From JADJOY01 sp016713535 [NCBI: Deltaproteobacteria bacterium] (lineage in GTDB: Bacteria; JADJOY01), in the NCBI GenBank assembly GCA_016713535.1, contig JADJOY010000004.1, positions 371,992 through 435,991 of the forward strand: a stretch of DNA of 64,000 nt, given 5' to 3'. The translations under genes and the position numbers were made by a program. A model generated the notes under the pieces. It saw only the letters and a program-made list of their open reading frames with translations, did not search any database and was not told where the DNA came from. Positions 27,245 through 34,575 of this stretch are shown in pieces (the stretch's first letter is position 1; each line of letters opens with the position of its first letter).

Positions 27245-28072
27245 ATGACGAACGAGAGTGGCAAGGCCGATCTCGAGATGCCAGTTCACGCAGCCCACGA
27301 ACCCACCACGATCGCCCTGTTCGCCAATCACCGGCCTGGCCTCGAGGTGGCGGGGTTCCTGGCCGGGCGAGCGCCTCACGACCAGGTTCGTGCTCTCTAT
27401 CTGACCGGCGAGCAGCCCGAGAACGACGAGAGGATCGTCCAAGCGCTGGGGATCGGGCGCGAGCGCGTGTTCGTCGGCGCGGACGTGCTGAAGAACGAGG
27501 AGCACGTCGAATGGTTCAAGCGCCAGCAGTTCGACGCGGTCATCTGCGTCTACTGGCCGTGGCTCCTGGCGGAGGAGGTCTTTTCCGCCGTGGCGACGAC
27601 GGTCAACTTTCACCCGGCGTTACTTCCGATCAATCGAGGCTGGTTCCCTCACGTCCATAGCTTGATCGACGGCAGTGCAACGGGTGTCACCCTTCACCGC
27701 ATCGAAAAGGGCGCTGATACCGGTGCGGTGTGGGCTCAGAGGGAAGTGAAGATCCTGCCGACCGACACCGCCAAGGACATCTACGATCGTCTTCAAGTCG
27801 ACATCGTCGACCTGTTCAAGGATCGATGGGAGGACATCGAGTGCGGGAAGATCGCGCCTAGCCCGCAGGACGAACGACTGGCTGTCTATCACTCCAAGAA
27901 GGAGATCGAGGAGCTGGACCGGATCGATCGGAACGCGACCTACGTGGCCGCAGATCTGATCAACCGGTTGAGGGCGAGAACCTTCGGCAATCGAGGTTTT
28001 GCATACTACGAGGAAGATGGTGAGAAGATCTTCCTCCAGATCCGTCTGTCCAGATCGAGCAAGATGGAGTGA
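27245..28072 (+). CDS. Formyltransferase-family protein (lower GC)
   Basis: A 275-residue protein with the formyltransferase fold of Fmt, ArnA and sugar N-formyltransferases, which use 10-formyltetrahydrofolate. The catalytic Asn-x-His is in VNFHPALLPINRG (about 120-132), the Asp in GVTLHRIEKGADTGAVW. The C-terminal part does not match the Fmt tRNA-binding domain, so a small amine or sugar amine substrate is more likely than Met-tRNA. The gene is about 55-60 percent GC, clearly below its neighbours, and sits between two direct copies of a hairpin repeat. This suggests acquisition by transfer. No sugar-biosynthesis genes accompany it. Confidence 0.75.
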   Translation: MTNESGKADLEMPVHAAHEPTTIALFANHRPGLEVAGFLAGRAPHDQVRALYLTGEQPENDERIVQALGIGRERVFVGADVLKNEEHVEWFKRQQFDAVICVYWPWLLAEEVFSAVATTVNFHPALLPINRGWFPHVHSLIDGSATGVTLHRIEKGADTGAVWAQREVKILPTDTAKDIYDRLQVDIVDLFKDRWEDIECGKIAPSPQDERLAVYHSKKEIEELDRIDRNATYVAADLINRLRARTFGNRGFAYYEEDGEKIFLQIRLSRSSKME

Positions 28073-28626
28073 CGCTCGGAGTGCGTCGGCGCCGACCGAG
28101 CCGGCGGCGGGGCGTCCGCGCACCGTACGATGTGCTGGAGCGTGGGCGCTCGGTCGCCCACCCAGCAGCCGGCTGGCTCGCCGTGGCCCTCTTCGCCGCG
28201 GCGATCGCGCTCCTCTCGCTCCTCACGGAGGCCGCGGTGCTCGCGGCGATCGGGGTCCTCACGGCGATCCGTTCCGGTGAGTTCTTGCGCGTGCTCTCGG
28301 CCGTGCCGGTGCTGCTGGCGCTCTCGGTCGTCTTCCCGGGAGTCATCTTCCTCCCGGTCGCGACGCTGGTGAGCGCGCTCGGCATCGTGATCGCCCGCTC
28401 GTCTTACGGCGATCGCGTGCCACGACGCATGGCCCGCGGGATCGCCGCGCTGTGCGGGGCGAGTTTTGGGATGATGAGCCTCGGCTGGCCGCCGCGGGCG
28501 TTCGAGGCGGTCGGCGCGTTCCAGCTTGCCGTCACCGCTGTCGTCGGAGCCATGGCGGGCCTCGCGAGCTTCGCCGTCGGCCGCTGGCTCGCCTCCCGGG
28601 ACCTCGATCAGGTCCGATTGGCTTAG
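28069..28626 (+). CDS. Membrane protein, unknown; N-terminus overlaps a hairpin repeat
   Basis: An open frame of 185 codons from a GTG that overlaps the formyltransferase stop. From about residue 38 it is strongly hydrophobic (GWLAVALFAAAIALLSLL, VLSAVPVLLALSVVFPGVI, FLPVATLVSALGIVIA, TAVVGAMAGLASFAVG), giving four to five membrane helices. The first 37 residues are basic and are encoded by the hairpin repeat at 28135-28180, so the real start may lie later, for example the GTG near 28182. No family was recognised. Confidence 0.5.
   Translation: MTLGVRRRRPSRRRGVRAPYDVLERGRSVAHPAAGWLAVALFAAAIALLSLLTEAAVLAAIGVLTAIRSGEFLRVLSAVPVLLALSVVFPGVIFLPVATLVSALGIVIARSSYGDRVPRRMARGIAALCGASFGMMSLGWPPRAFEAVGAFQLAVTAVVGAMAGLASFAVGRWLASRDLDQVRLA
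28135..28180 (+). repeat. CTCGGT-loop hairpin, right flank of formyltransferase gene
   Basis: GTGGGCG (28142-28148) and CGCCCAC (28155-28161) pair perfectly around loop CTCGGT, after CTGGAGC and before AGCAGCCGG. It is a direct, near-identical copy of the unit at 27091-27137. Confidence 0.7.
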
Positions 28627-28682
28627 TTTTGGATCAAGTCAGTTTGATGCCGAGGCGGCTGTGGACCTTTCCACCTGGGCCG

Positions 28683-28780
28683 CTCACGGAAGCCGCGTGG
28701 GGCCGGCGACGGGGGATGGAACCCCCGTCGGCCCGACGGTTTTCGTAGCGCGGGCGGCTCCGTCCCCGTGCGGCGCTTCG
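28683..28780. repeat. Two-hairpin intergenic repeat, copy 2
   Basis: The second copy of the element at 4313-4410. First hairpin: GACGGGGG (28708-28715) with CCCCCGTC (28722-28729) around ATGGAA, perfect here. Second: an imperfect stem around CTCCGT near 28757. It lies between convergent genes (membrane protein ending 28626, regulator ending 28900), a typical terminator position. No other gene is seen in 28627-28899. Confidence 0.65.
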
Positions 28781-28899
28781 CCCTCGCTCGATTTCTTCAC
28801 AGGCTCGAGGGTGAGACCGGGAAGCAGGAGGCTGCTCCTCGACACGCGCGTCGGGTCGTGGTGGCGGGCTCGCGGCGCCGTGCCTCGTTCCGCAGCCGG

Positions 28900-29427
28900 T
28901 CAGCCCGCCCTCGCGCGAACCGTGACGCGCACGTCCCCGCCGAGGACGCCGAGCAGCCGAAGCACTTGATCGACGGTCTTGCGGTAGTTGGTCTGGTCGA
29001 GGATCCGGTAGAGCTGAGTGGGCGAGGTTCCGAGGCGTCGGATGATCTCGCGCTTCGACAGCGGGCTCGCGGCCACGAGCTTCTGCGCTTCGAGCGTGAG
29101 CTGGTAGAGGAGCAGGTCGCGGAGGTGGGCCGGGTCTTGGTTGTATTCGAGGACCTGCTCCACGTGCACGGTACCCGAGCGGCCCGATGCGAGCTCGTAC
29201 GTGAAACCCTCCGCGCCGAGCTCCGGATCGACGGAGGCGTCGACGACCGGGTCCTCGCGAGTCGGCGGAGGATCGGCCTTGGCGAAAGGAAAGGAGAGCG
29301 TGCGGCGGTCGGCGCGCACGCGGAACTCGCGCCGTCGGTTGTCGACGGCGGTCGGCGAGACGCGAGCCGCGCGGCTTCGGCTTCTGGGCGTCAGCACTTC
29401 ACCACAGCACTCCTCTCGCTCGTGCAC
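28900..29427 (-). CDS. Helix-turn-helix protein, XRE-like
   Basis: A 175-residue protein whose C-terminal 70 residues read as a DNA-binding helix-turn-helix: LTLEAQKLVAASPLSKREI, then RRLGTSPTQLYRILDQ as turn and recognition helix, then VDQVLRLLGVLG. The N-terminal half (REFRVRADRRTLSFPF and acidic stretch) has the look of a small beta domain that could bind a partner, as in antitoxin-type regulators. No toxin gene is adjacent, so this remains open. The start is taken as the GTG at 29427; a later GTG is possible. Confidence 0.6.
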   Translation of the reverse strand: MHEREECCGEVLTPRSRSRAARVSPTAVDNRRREFRVRADRRTLSFPFAKADPPPTREDPVVDASVDPELGAEGFTYELASGRSGTVHVEQVLEYNQDPAHLRDLLLYQLTLEAQKLVAASPLSKREIIRRLGTSPTQLYRILDQTNYRKTVDQVLRLLGVLGGDVRVTVRARAG

Positions 29428-29479
29428 GGCGATGGAGGGGGGCTCCGAACCCGGCGCGGCCGACGCGGGCGCCTCCCGC

Positions 29480-30043
29480 TCACGTCGCCGGCGTGAACGC
29501 GGGGTCGCGGCTCTTCCAGCGGCGCTGGAGCTCTTGCAGGGGCTGGTAGGGGCTCTCGTATCCGAACGCGCCGTAGGTCGAGGCGAGCCGCCGGCCCTGG
29601 CGGTCGATCAGCACCAGGTTGGGGATCCCGCCGCCTCCGCCGTACCAGCCGCCGAGGCGGCTGCGGGCCACGCTGTTGTCGAAGCGCACCGCGGCCCACG
29701 GCATGTGATGCTCGCGCAGCTCGCGCCGCATCGAGTCCAGGTCGTGGTCCCGCGTGACGAGCACGACCTCGAAGTCGTGGTCCTTGGCGTAGCGCGAATG
29801 GAAGCGGGTGAGCTGGGGCGTGAACTCCTGGCACGCTCCGCACCAGCTCGCCGAGAAATAGAGCAGGACGTATTCCTTCGAGTCGAGGTAGCGCGCGTCG
29901 GCACGCGGCGCGCCGAGCATCTCGACCACCGGGCCGACCACCTCGGTGAGGTGATCGAAACGCGGCGCTCCGCCCCCGACTCGCCCGCGCGCGTACGCGA
30001 GGGCGAGCACGAAGGCGAGCAACGTGGCGAGCTTGCGGGTCAC
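29480..30043 (-). CDS. Secreted thioredoxin-like protein (tryparedoxin/nucleoredoxin type)
   Basis: A 187-residue protein with an N-terminal hydrophobic signal (LATLLAFVLALAYA) and a thioredoxin fold whose active site is WCGAC in YFSASWCGACQEFTPQL. The pattern DSKEYVLLYFSASWC, FEVVLVTRDHD, MPWAAVRF and a later GIPNLVLIDRQGR is that of the tryparedoxin/nucleoredoxin subgroup. It likely reduces or exchanges disulfides in the periplasm. The GTG start overlaps a stop in the preceding open frame (GTGA). Confidence 0.82.
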   Translation of the reverse strand: MTRKLATLLAFVLALAYARGRVGGGAPRFDHLTEVVGPVVEMLGAPRADARYLDSKEYVLLYFSASWCGACQEFTPQLTRFHSRYAKDHDFEVVLVTRDHDLDSMRRELREHHMPWAAVRFDNSVARSRLGGWYGGGGGIPNLVLIDRQGRRLASTYGAFGYESPYQPLQELQRRWKSRDPAFTPAT

Positions 30044-30154
30044 GAACCCATGCTACCGAACGAGCCGGTGGTGAGGTAGCGCATCAGCGTCTGGTTCATG
30101 AGCTGGAGCAGGCAGACGTTGCCGGCGTCGCCGTCGTGGATGCCGTCCGCGACC
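30044..30154 (-). other. Coding-like remnant between smr and the thioredoxin gene
   Basis: This short stretch, read on the minus strand, stays open with protein-like composition (VADGIHDGDAGNVCLLQLMN and onward) and ends at a TGA that overlaps the thioredoxin GTG. No start codon is evident in that frame. It may be a C-terminal piece of a decayed or frameshifted gene. Confidence 0.3.
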
Positions 30155-30526
30155 TCACAGCAGCACGATGGTCACGCCCGCGTTGCCGCGGCCGAGGTCG
30201 ATGTCGCGGTCGGCGCCCGGCGCCTCGGCGAGGACGTCGCGGCTCCGGGAGTGGAAGATCTCCCAGTCCTCGCCCGCGATCCACCCGCGGATGCGTCCCT
30301 CGCGGGTGCGTCGCTCGAGCGACTCGCGGAGCCCGCGACGGAGAGTGCCGCCGCGACCCGACGAGCCGTAGCCGTGAACGATCTTGAGGGCGACGATGCC
30401 GAGGCTCTTGGCGATCGAGATCTCGGCGTCGAGGCGCGCCCGCGCTTCGACCAGGGTCGGCTGGTCCGACTTCAGGTTGACCGTGGGCAACCCTTCCTCG
30501 GTCGGCGGCAGATCTCGTCGGGCCAT
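30155..30526 (-). CDS. Smr domain protein
   Basis: A 123-residue protein with a small MutS-related (Smr) domain. The conserved LKIVHGYGSSGRGGTLRRGL corresponds to the family TGHGxGxLR nucleic-acid-binding loop, preceded by LVEARARLDAEI. Smr proteins bind or nick branched DNA, or act on RNA and stalled ribosomes. The ATG at 30526 gives a start just ahead of the conserved VNLKSDQ; an upstream start would add only basic residues. It is encoded convergently with no clear operon partner except the downstream thioredoxin-like gene. Confidence 0.78.
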   Translation of the reverse strand: MARRDLPPTEEGLPTVNLKSDQPTLVEARARLDAEISIAKSLGIVALKIVHGYGSSGRGGTLRRGLRESLERRTREGRIRGWIAGEDWEIFHSRSRDVLAEAPGADRDIDLGRGNAGVTIVLL

Positions 30527-30627
30527 GGCAGCGCGCTCGAGGGGAAGCGTGGTCCGCGAACGGCCGGCTCGCAAATGCGGAGGCCGGATAGACTGGCGCG
30601 TTCGACTCCCGTCCAGAAGGAAGAGCC

Positions 30628-30957
30628 ATGTCGATGATCGTGCCGCGCGAGATCCAGCAGGCGGGCCCTACCCAGCTCAAGATCGTGTGGTCGGACGCCC
30701 ACGAGAGCGTCTACTTCGTGCCCGACCTGAGGCGCGCGTGCCGCTGCGCCGGGTGCATCGACGAGTGGACCGGCAAGCCCACCCTCGACCCGTCGTCGGT
30801 CTCGAACGACGTGAAGCCGACGCGGGTCAACCCGGTGGGCCGGTATGCGATCCAGTTCGACTGGAGCGACGGCCACACCACCGGTATCTACACGTACGAG
30901 ATGCTGCGCGACCTCTGCCCGTGCCCGGACTGCAAGTTCGCGCGCGCCCGGAGATAG
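30628..30957 (+). CDS. DUF971 (GBBH-like N-terminal domain) protein
   Basis: A 109-residue protein of the DUF971 family, which shares the fold of the N-terminal domain of gamma-butyrobetaine hydroxylase and is often found with Fe-S carrier proteins. Visible: IVWSDAHESVYFVPDLRRAC, a cysteine set CRCAGC with CPCPDC near the end, likely metal binding, and FDWSDGHTTGIYTYEMLR. Length is typical. GGAAGAG precedes the ATG. A hairpin of the RCAGG-loop family begins ten bases after the stop. Confidence 0.82.
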   Translation: MSMIVPREIQQAGPTQLKIVWSDAHESVYFVPDLRRACRCAGCIDEWTGKPTLDPSSVSNDVKPTRVNPVGRYAIQFDWSDGHTTGIYTYEMLRDLCPCPDCKFARARR

Positions 30958-30966
30958 GCCGAGACC

Positions 30967-30987
30967 GGGCGGCCACAGGGGCCGCCC
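30967..30987 (+). repeat. RCAGG-loop hairpin, left
   Basis: GGGCGGCC (30967-30974) and GGCCGCCC (30980-30987) pair perfectly around ACAGG and are followed by CTACG. It lies just after the DUF971 stop. A related inverted copy is at 31413-31433. Confidence 0.65.
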
Positions 30988-31097
30988 CTACGATGAAGGG
31001 CGCGCCCGTCCGCGCCCCACGGTCCGTGCTCGCCTCGTCCCAGCCCCGGCGGTCGATGCAGCGCCGGTCGGTGCGAGGCTGACGGCCGCTCGCCGGG

Positions 31098-31412
31098 ATG
31101 CGGCCGCCCGGCGGTGCGGGACCCACACCCGTGCGACCGAATGCGGCCGCCCGGCGGTGCGGGACCCACACCCGTGCGACCGAATGCGGCCTCGGCGGGC
31201 CGGACCCACACGGCGGCGCCGGCGTGCGGGACCGGAGCCGGGGGGACCACACGGTGGGCCGCCCGGCGGGGGACCCACACCGCGACCAATGCGGCCGCCC
31301 GGCGGTGCGGACCCACACCCGTGCACCAATGCGGCCGCCCGGCGGTGCGGGACCCACCCGCGACGCGCCGGGGGGGGCGGGCCCACCCGTGCGACCGAAT
31401 GCGGCACCGTAG
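31098..31412. repeat. Degenerate tandem repeat array, 43-bp unit
   Basis: Two exact 43-bp units (31098-31140 and 31141-31183) begin ATGCGGCCGCCCGGCGGTGC and end CCGTGCGACCGA. Four or more shortened or rearranged units follow, with clear unit starts at 31184, 31289, 31329 and 31399. No spacers or reading frame make sense of it. It fills most of the 496-bp gap between the DUF971 gene and the PLP enzyme. Confidence 0.75.
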
Positions 31413-31433
31413 GGGCGGGGCCTGCCCCCGCCC
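31413..31433 (-). repeat. RCAGG-loop hairpin, right (inverted)
   Basis: Read on the minus strand: GGGCGGGG, loop GCAGG, CCCCGCCC, then CTACGG. It has the same loop and tail as the copy at 30967-30987 but a different, still fully paired stem. It lies 20 bp from the end of the PLP-enzyme gene. Confidence 0.65.
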
Positions 31434-31453
31434 GCAGCAATGACGCCGCGCGA

Positions 31454-32602
31454 TCAGCGCGGCAGCGCCGCGAGGATGCGCTCGAGCTCGCGCGCGCGGT
31501 GGTAGCAGTGCGGCGCGAAGCGCACCCAGCCCTCGCGCTCGATGCAGCGCACGCCGCGCTCGCCGAGCGCCTCGACCACCGCCGCGTTGGCGAGGCGCGG
31601 GTGGCGGAAGGCCACGATCCCCGAGCGCGCCACGTCCCCGCCCGGCGCCAGCAGCGTGCAGCCGCGCTCGCGTAAGCCCTCGCTCAGGAAGCTCGCGTTG
31701 GCGAGCACCGCTCGCTCGACGCGCTCGAGCCCGAGGTCGAGGAACATCCGCGCGCTGGCGCCGATCGCGAACAGGTTCCCGGTCGGCTGGGTGCCGCCCT
31801 CGAAGCGCGCGGCATCGCCCCGCAAGCGCTCGCGGTAGTCGAGGTAGGGAAGCGGCGGCGCATTCGAGTCGGCACCGGGCTCGGTGACCTCGACCTCGGC
31901 GAGAAGCGCGCGCCGCACGAACAGGAACGCGATCCCCATCGGCGAGAGCATCCACTTGAGCCCGCCGCACGCGACGAAGTCGACCGGGATCGCCGCGAGG
32001 TCGAGGCGCAAGGCACCGACGCTCTGCACCGCGTCCACCAGCACCCGCGCGCCCACGGAGTGGGCGATCCGCACGATCTCGGCGAGCGGCGCCCGCGCGC
32101 CCGACCAGAAGCACACGCTGCTCACCGCCACCACCCGGGTGCGCTCGTCGACGAGGCGCTCGAAGGCCTCGAGATCGGGGAGGCCGTCGGGCGCGGGCGC
32201 CAGCACGTAGTCGACCCCGTGTCGCCGCAGTCGCTGCCACGGGAACACGTTCGCCGGGTAGTCGCCCTCGAAGCCGATCACCCGATCGCCCGCGCGCAGC
32301 CCGAGGCCGTTGGCGATGGTCGCGACCGCGACCGTGGTGTTGGGCGCGAACGCGATCTCCTCGGGGGTCGCGTTCACCAGCGCCGCGAGCGCCTGGCGGG
32401 CGCGTGTCTTCTCCGCGAGCCAGCCGCGCAGCACCTCCGGCGTGGGCGCCTGGGCCTCGCGGGCGTAGCGCGCCAGCGCTTCGGCGGCCGGACCCGAGAT
32501 CGGCGCGATCCCGGCGTGGTTGACGAAGATCGAGGTCGGATCTTCGAGCGCGGGGAAGAGCCGCGCGCGTGCCGCGTCGTCGACGAGGTCGTTCGGGGTC
32601 AT
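31454..32602 (-). CDS. Aminotransferase class V / cysteine-desulfurase-like PLP enzyme
   Basis: A 382-residue fold-type I PLP enzyme of the class V group (cysteine desulfurase, selenocysteine lyase and kynureninase relatives). Seen are FVNHAGIAPISGPAAEAL near the N-terminus, a phosphate-binding NTTVAVATIANGL, the Asp and His/Gln cofactor contacts in VDAVQSVGALRLDL and the Schiff-base lysine in CGGLKWMLSPMGI. FEGGTQPTGNLFAIGAS follows. There is no obvious active cysteine loop for sulfur transfer, so isopenicillin-N-epimerase-like or related chemistry is as likely as desulfuration. The ATG at 32602 lies 41 bp after the sigma-54 activator gene. Confidence 0.83.
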   Translation of the reverse strand: MTPNDLVDDAARARLFPALEDPTSIFVNHAGIAPISGPAAEALARYAREAQAPTPEVLRGWLAEKTRARQALAALVNATPEEIAFAPNTTVAVATIANGLGLRAGDRVIGFEGDYPANVFPWQRLRRHGVDYVLAPAPDGLPDLEAFERLVDERTRVVAVSSVCFWSGARAPLAEIVRIAHSVGARVLVDAVQSVGALRLDLAAIPVDFVACGGLKWMLSPMGIAFLFVRRALLAEVEVTEPGADSNAPPLPYLDYRERLRGDAARFEGGTQPTGNLFAIGASARMFLDLGLERVERAVLANASFLSEGLRERGCTLLAPGGDVARSGIVAFRHPRLANAAVVEALGERGVRCIEREGWVRFAPHCYHRARELERILAALPR

Positions 32603-32643
32603 CTCGCGGAAGGTAGCAGGACGCGACCCGGGAGCGGCCCGGG

Positions 32644-34569
32644 TCACGAGCGCGCGGGGCGGCGCACTCCGAGCTTCTTCATCTTGCTGCGCAGCGTGCT
32701 CGGGTGGAGGCCGAGGCGCTCGGCGGCGCCGCCCGCGCCTTCGACCATCCCGCCGGTCTCGGCGAGCACGGCCTCGATGTGCTGGCGCAGGGCCTCGTCG
32801 AGCGACGACCGTGGCGTGGCGGGAGGGGGCGACGGGGGAGCACCCTCGGGTGCCACCGGCGAGCTCGCGAGTGGTGCCACGAGCGGCGCCAGGAAGTCGG
32901 CGAGCTCGAGCTCGGGCTTGCGCGACAGCACCACGGCGCGCTCGATCACGTTCTGGAGCTCGCGCACGTTCCCCGGCCACGGGTAGCGGACCAGGCGCTC
33001 CATCACCTCGGCCGAGATCCGCGGCTCGGGCTTGCCGAGCTTGCGGGCGCAGCGCTGCAGGAAGAACGCCGCGAGCATCGGGATGTCGGCGCCGCGCTCG
33101 CGCAGCGACGGCACGTGCATCGGCACCACGGCGAGGCGGTAGAACAGGTCGCTGCGAAAGCGCCCGTCCTTCACCGCTTGCGCGAGGTCGCGGTTGGTGG
33201 CCGCGACGATGCGCACGTCGACGGGCACCGTGTGGTTGCCGCCGATCGGCTCGAACTCCTGCTCCTGGAGCACCCGCAAGAGCTTCACCTGGGTGTCGAG
33301 CGGCAGCTCGCCCACCTCGTCGAGGAAGAGTGTCCCGCCATCGGCGAGCTTGAAGCGGCCGTCGCGCGCACCGAGGGCGCCGGTGAAGGCGCCCTTCACG
33401 TGGCCGAAGAGCTCGCTCTCGACGAGCCCCGCGCTGATCGCGCCGCAGTTCACCTTGACCAGCGCGCGGCCGCGGCGCGGGCTGCGCTCGTGGAGGGCGC
33501 GCGCGATCAGCTCCTTGCCGGTGCCGGTCTCGCCGGTGAGGAGCACGGTGGAGCCGGTGGGCGCCACCTGGTCGACCTGGCGCAGCAGCTCGACGAGGCT
33601 CGCGCTCGCGCCCACGATCTCGTCGAAGCCGTGCTCGGCGCGGATCTCCTCCCGCAGGTAGGCGTTCTGGGCCTCGAGGCGCAGCTTCTCCTCGCTCATC
33701 TGCACGGCCTCGGTGATGTCGAGGAACATCGTGCGCGTGAAGCGGCCGCTCGGGTCGGGGCGCGACCACCACTGGATGAAGACCGGGCGCGCGTCGTCCT
33801 TGCGGCGCAGCTCGAGCACGACACCGCTGGTGTCGGCGCCGCGGCCGATCGACTCGAGCGCCTGTTGCACCCGTTGCTGGGCTCGGGGAGTGTCGGGCAC
33901 CAGGTCCTTGCCGTAGGTGCCCTCGACCTCGTCGGGCGCGATGCCGAGGATCCGGAGCGCGGTGCGGTTGGCGCGAATGAAGCGGGTGTCGAGCCCCTCG
34001 TGCACGTACGCGATGGGCGCCTCGTCGAAGAGATCGCGGAAGCGCTCCTCGCTCTCGGCCAGGCGCGCCTCGCTGGTACGCGCCGTGAGGCGCATCTCGA
34101 GCTGGAGAACGACGAGCGCCGCGAGCCGGTCGAGGAGCTCCACCTGCGCCGCAGCGAGGTCGCGCGGGCGGGTGTCGATCACGCACAGCGTCCCGATGCG
34201 GAGGCCCTCGGGAGTGCGCAGGGGTGCGCCGGCGTAGAAGCGCAGGCCGAAGCCGTCGGTGACGAGCGGATGGCGGCAGGTCACCGGATCGGAGGATGCG
34301 TCGCGCACGACGTGCACCGCCGAGGCGAGGATCGCGGACGCGCACAGCCCGGGGTCGCGGGCGATCTGCGGCACCTCGCAGCCGACCCGCGCCTTGAACC
34401 AGATGCGCTCGGCGTCGACGAGGCTGATGAGCGCGACCGGCGCCTCGAGGAGCTGGGCGGTGATCCCGACGATGGCGTCGAACGCCGCCTCGGGCGCCGT
34501 GTCGAGGACCTCGTAGCGCGCGAGCGCCGCGAGCCGCCGGTCTTCTTCGGAGTCGAGAGGCATCGTCAT
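32644..34569 (-). CDS. Sigma-54-dependent activator with GAF and PAS domains
   Basis: A 641-residue bacterial enhancer-binding protein. A GAF domain (about 15-165), a PAS domain (about 175-300, FRDLFDEAPIAYVHEGLD) and an AAA+ domain (about 315-560) are followed by a Fis-type helix-turn-helix at the C-terminus (GAAERLGLHPSTLRSKMKKLG). The AAA+ part is complete: Walker A GETGTGKE, the sigma-54 contact loop GAFTGA, Walker B GGTLFLDEVGELPL, and RYPWPGNVRELQN. Its target promoters are not apparent. It starts seven bases after the stop of the acyltransferase gene, so the two are cotranscribed. Confidence 0.9.
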   Translation of the reverse strand: MTMPLDSEEDRRLAALARYEVLDTAPEAAFDAIVGITAQLLEAPVALISLVDAERIWFKARVGCEVPQIARDPGLCASAILASAVHVVRDASSDPVTCRHPLVTDGFGLRFYAGAPLRTPEGLRIGTLCVIDTRPRDLAAAQVELLDRLAALVVLQLEMRLTARTSEARLAESEERFRDLFDEAPIAYVHEGLDTRFIRANRTALRILGIAPDEVEGTYGKDLVPDTPRAQQRVQQALESIGRGADTSGVVLELRRKDDARPVFIQWWSRPDPSGRFTRTMFLDITEAVQMSEEKLRLEAQNAYLREEIRAEHGFDEIVGASASLVELLRQVDQVAPTGSTVLLTGETGTGKELIARALHERSPRRGRALVKVNCGAISAGLVESELFGHVKGAFTGALGARDGRFKLADGGTLFLDEVGELPLDTQVKLLRVLQEQEFEPIGGNHTVPVDVRIVAATNRDLAQAVKDGRFRSDLFYRLAVVPMHVPSLRERGADIPMLAAFFLQRCARKLGKPEPRISAEVMERLVRYPWPGNVRELQNVIERAVVLSRKPELELADFLAPLVAPLASSPVAPEGAPPSPPPATPRSSLDEALRQHIEAVLAETGGMVEGAGGAAERLGLHPSTLRSKMKKLGVRRPARS

Positions 34570-34575
34570 CGTCGG

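Noticed and set aside
27245-28072. Methionyl-tRNA formyltransferase (Fmt)
   Set aside because: The catalytic core fits the superfamily, but the C-terminal tRNA-binding domain of Fmt is not recognisable and no def gene is adjacent.
31098-31412. CRISPR array
   Set aside because: Units are contiguous 43-bp tandem repeats with no unique spacers, and no cas genes are present.
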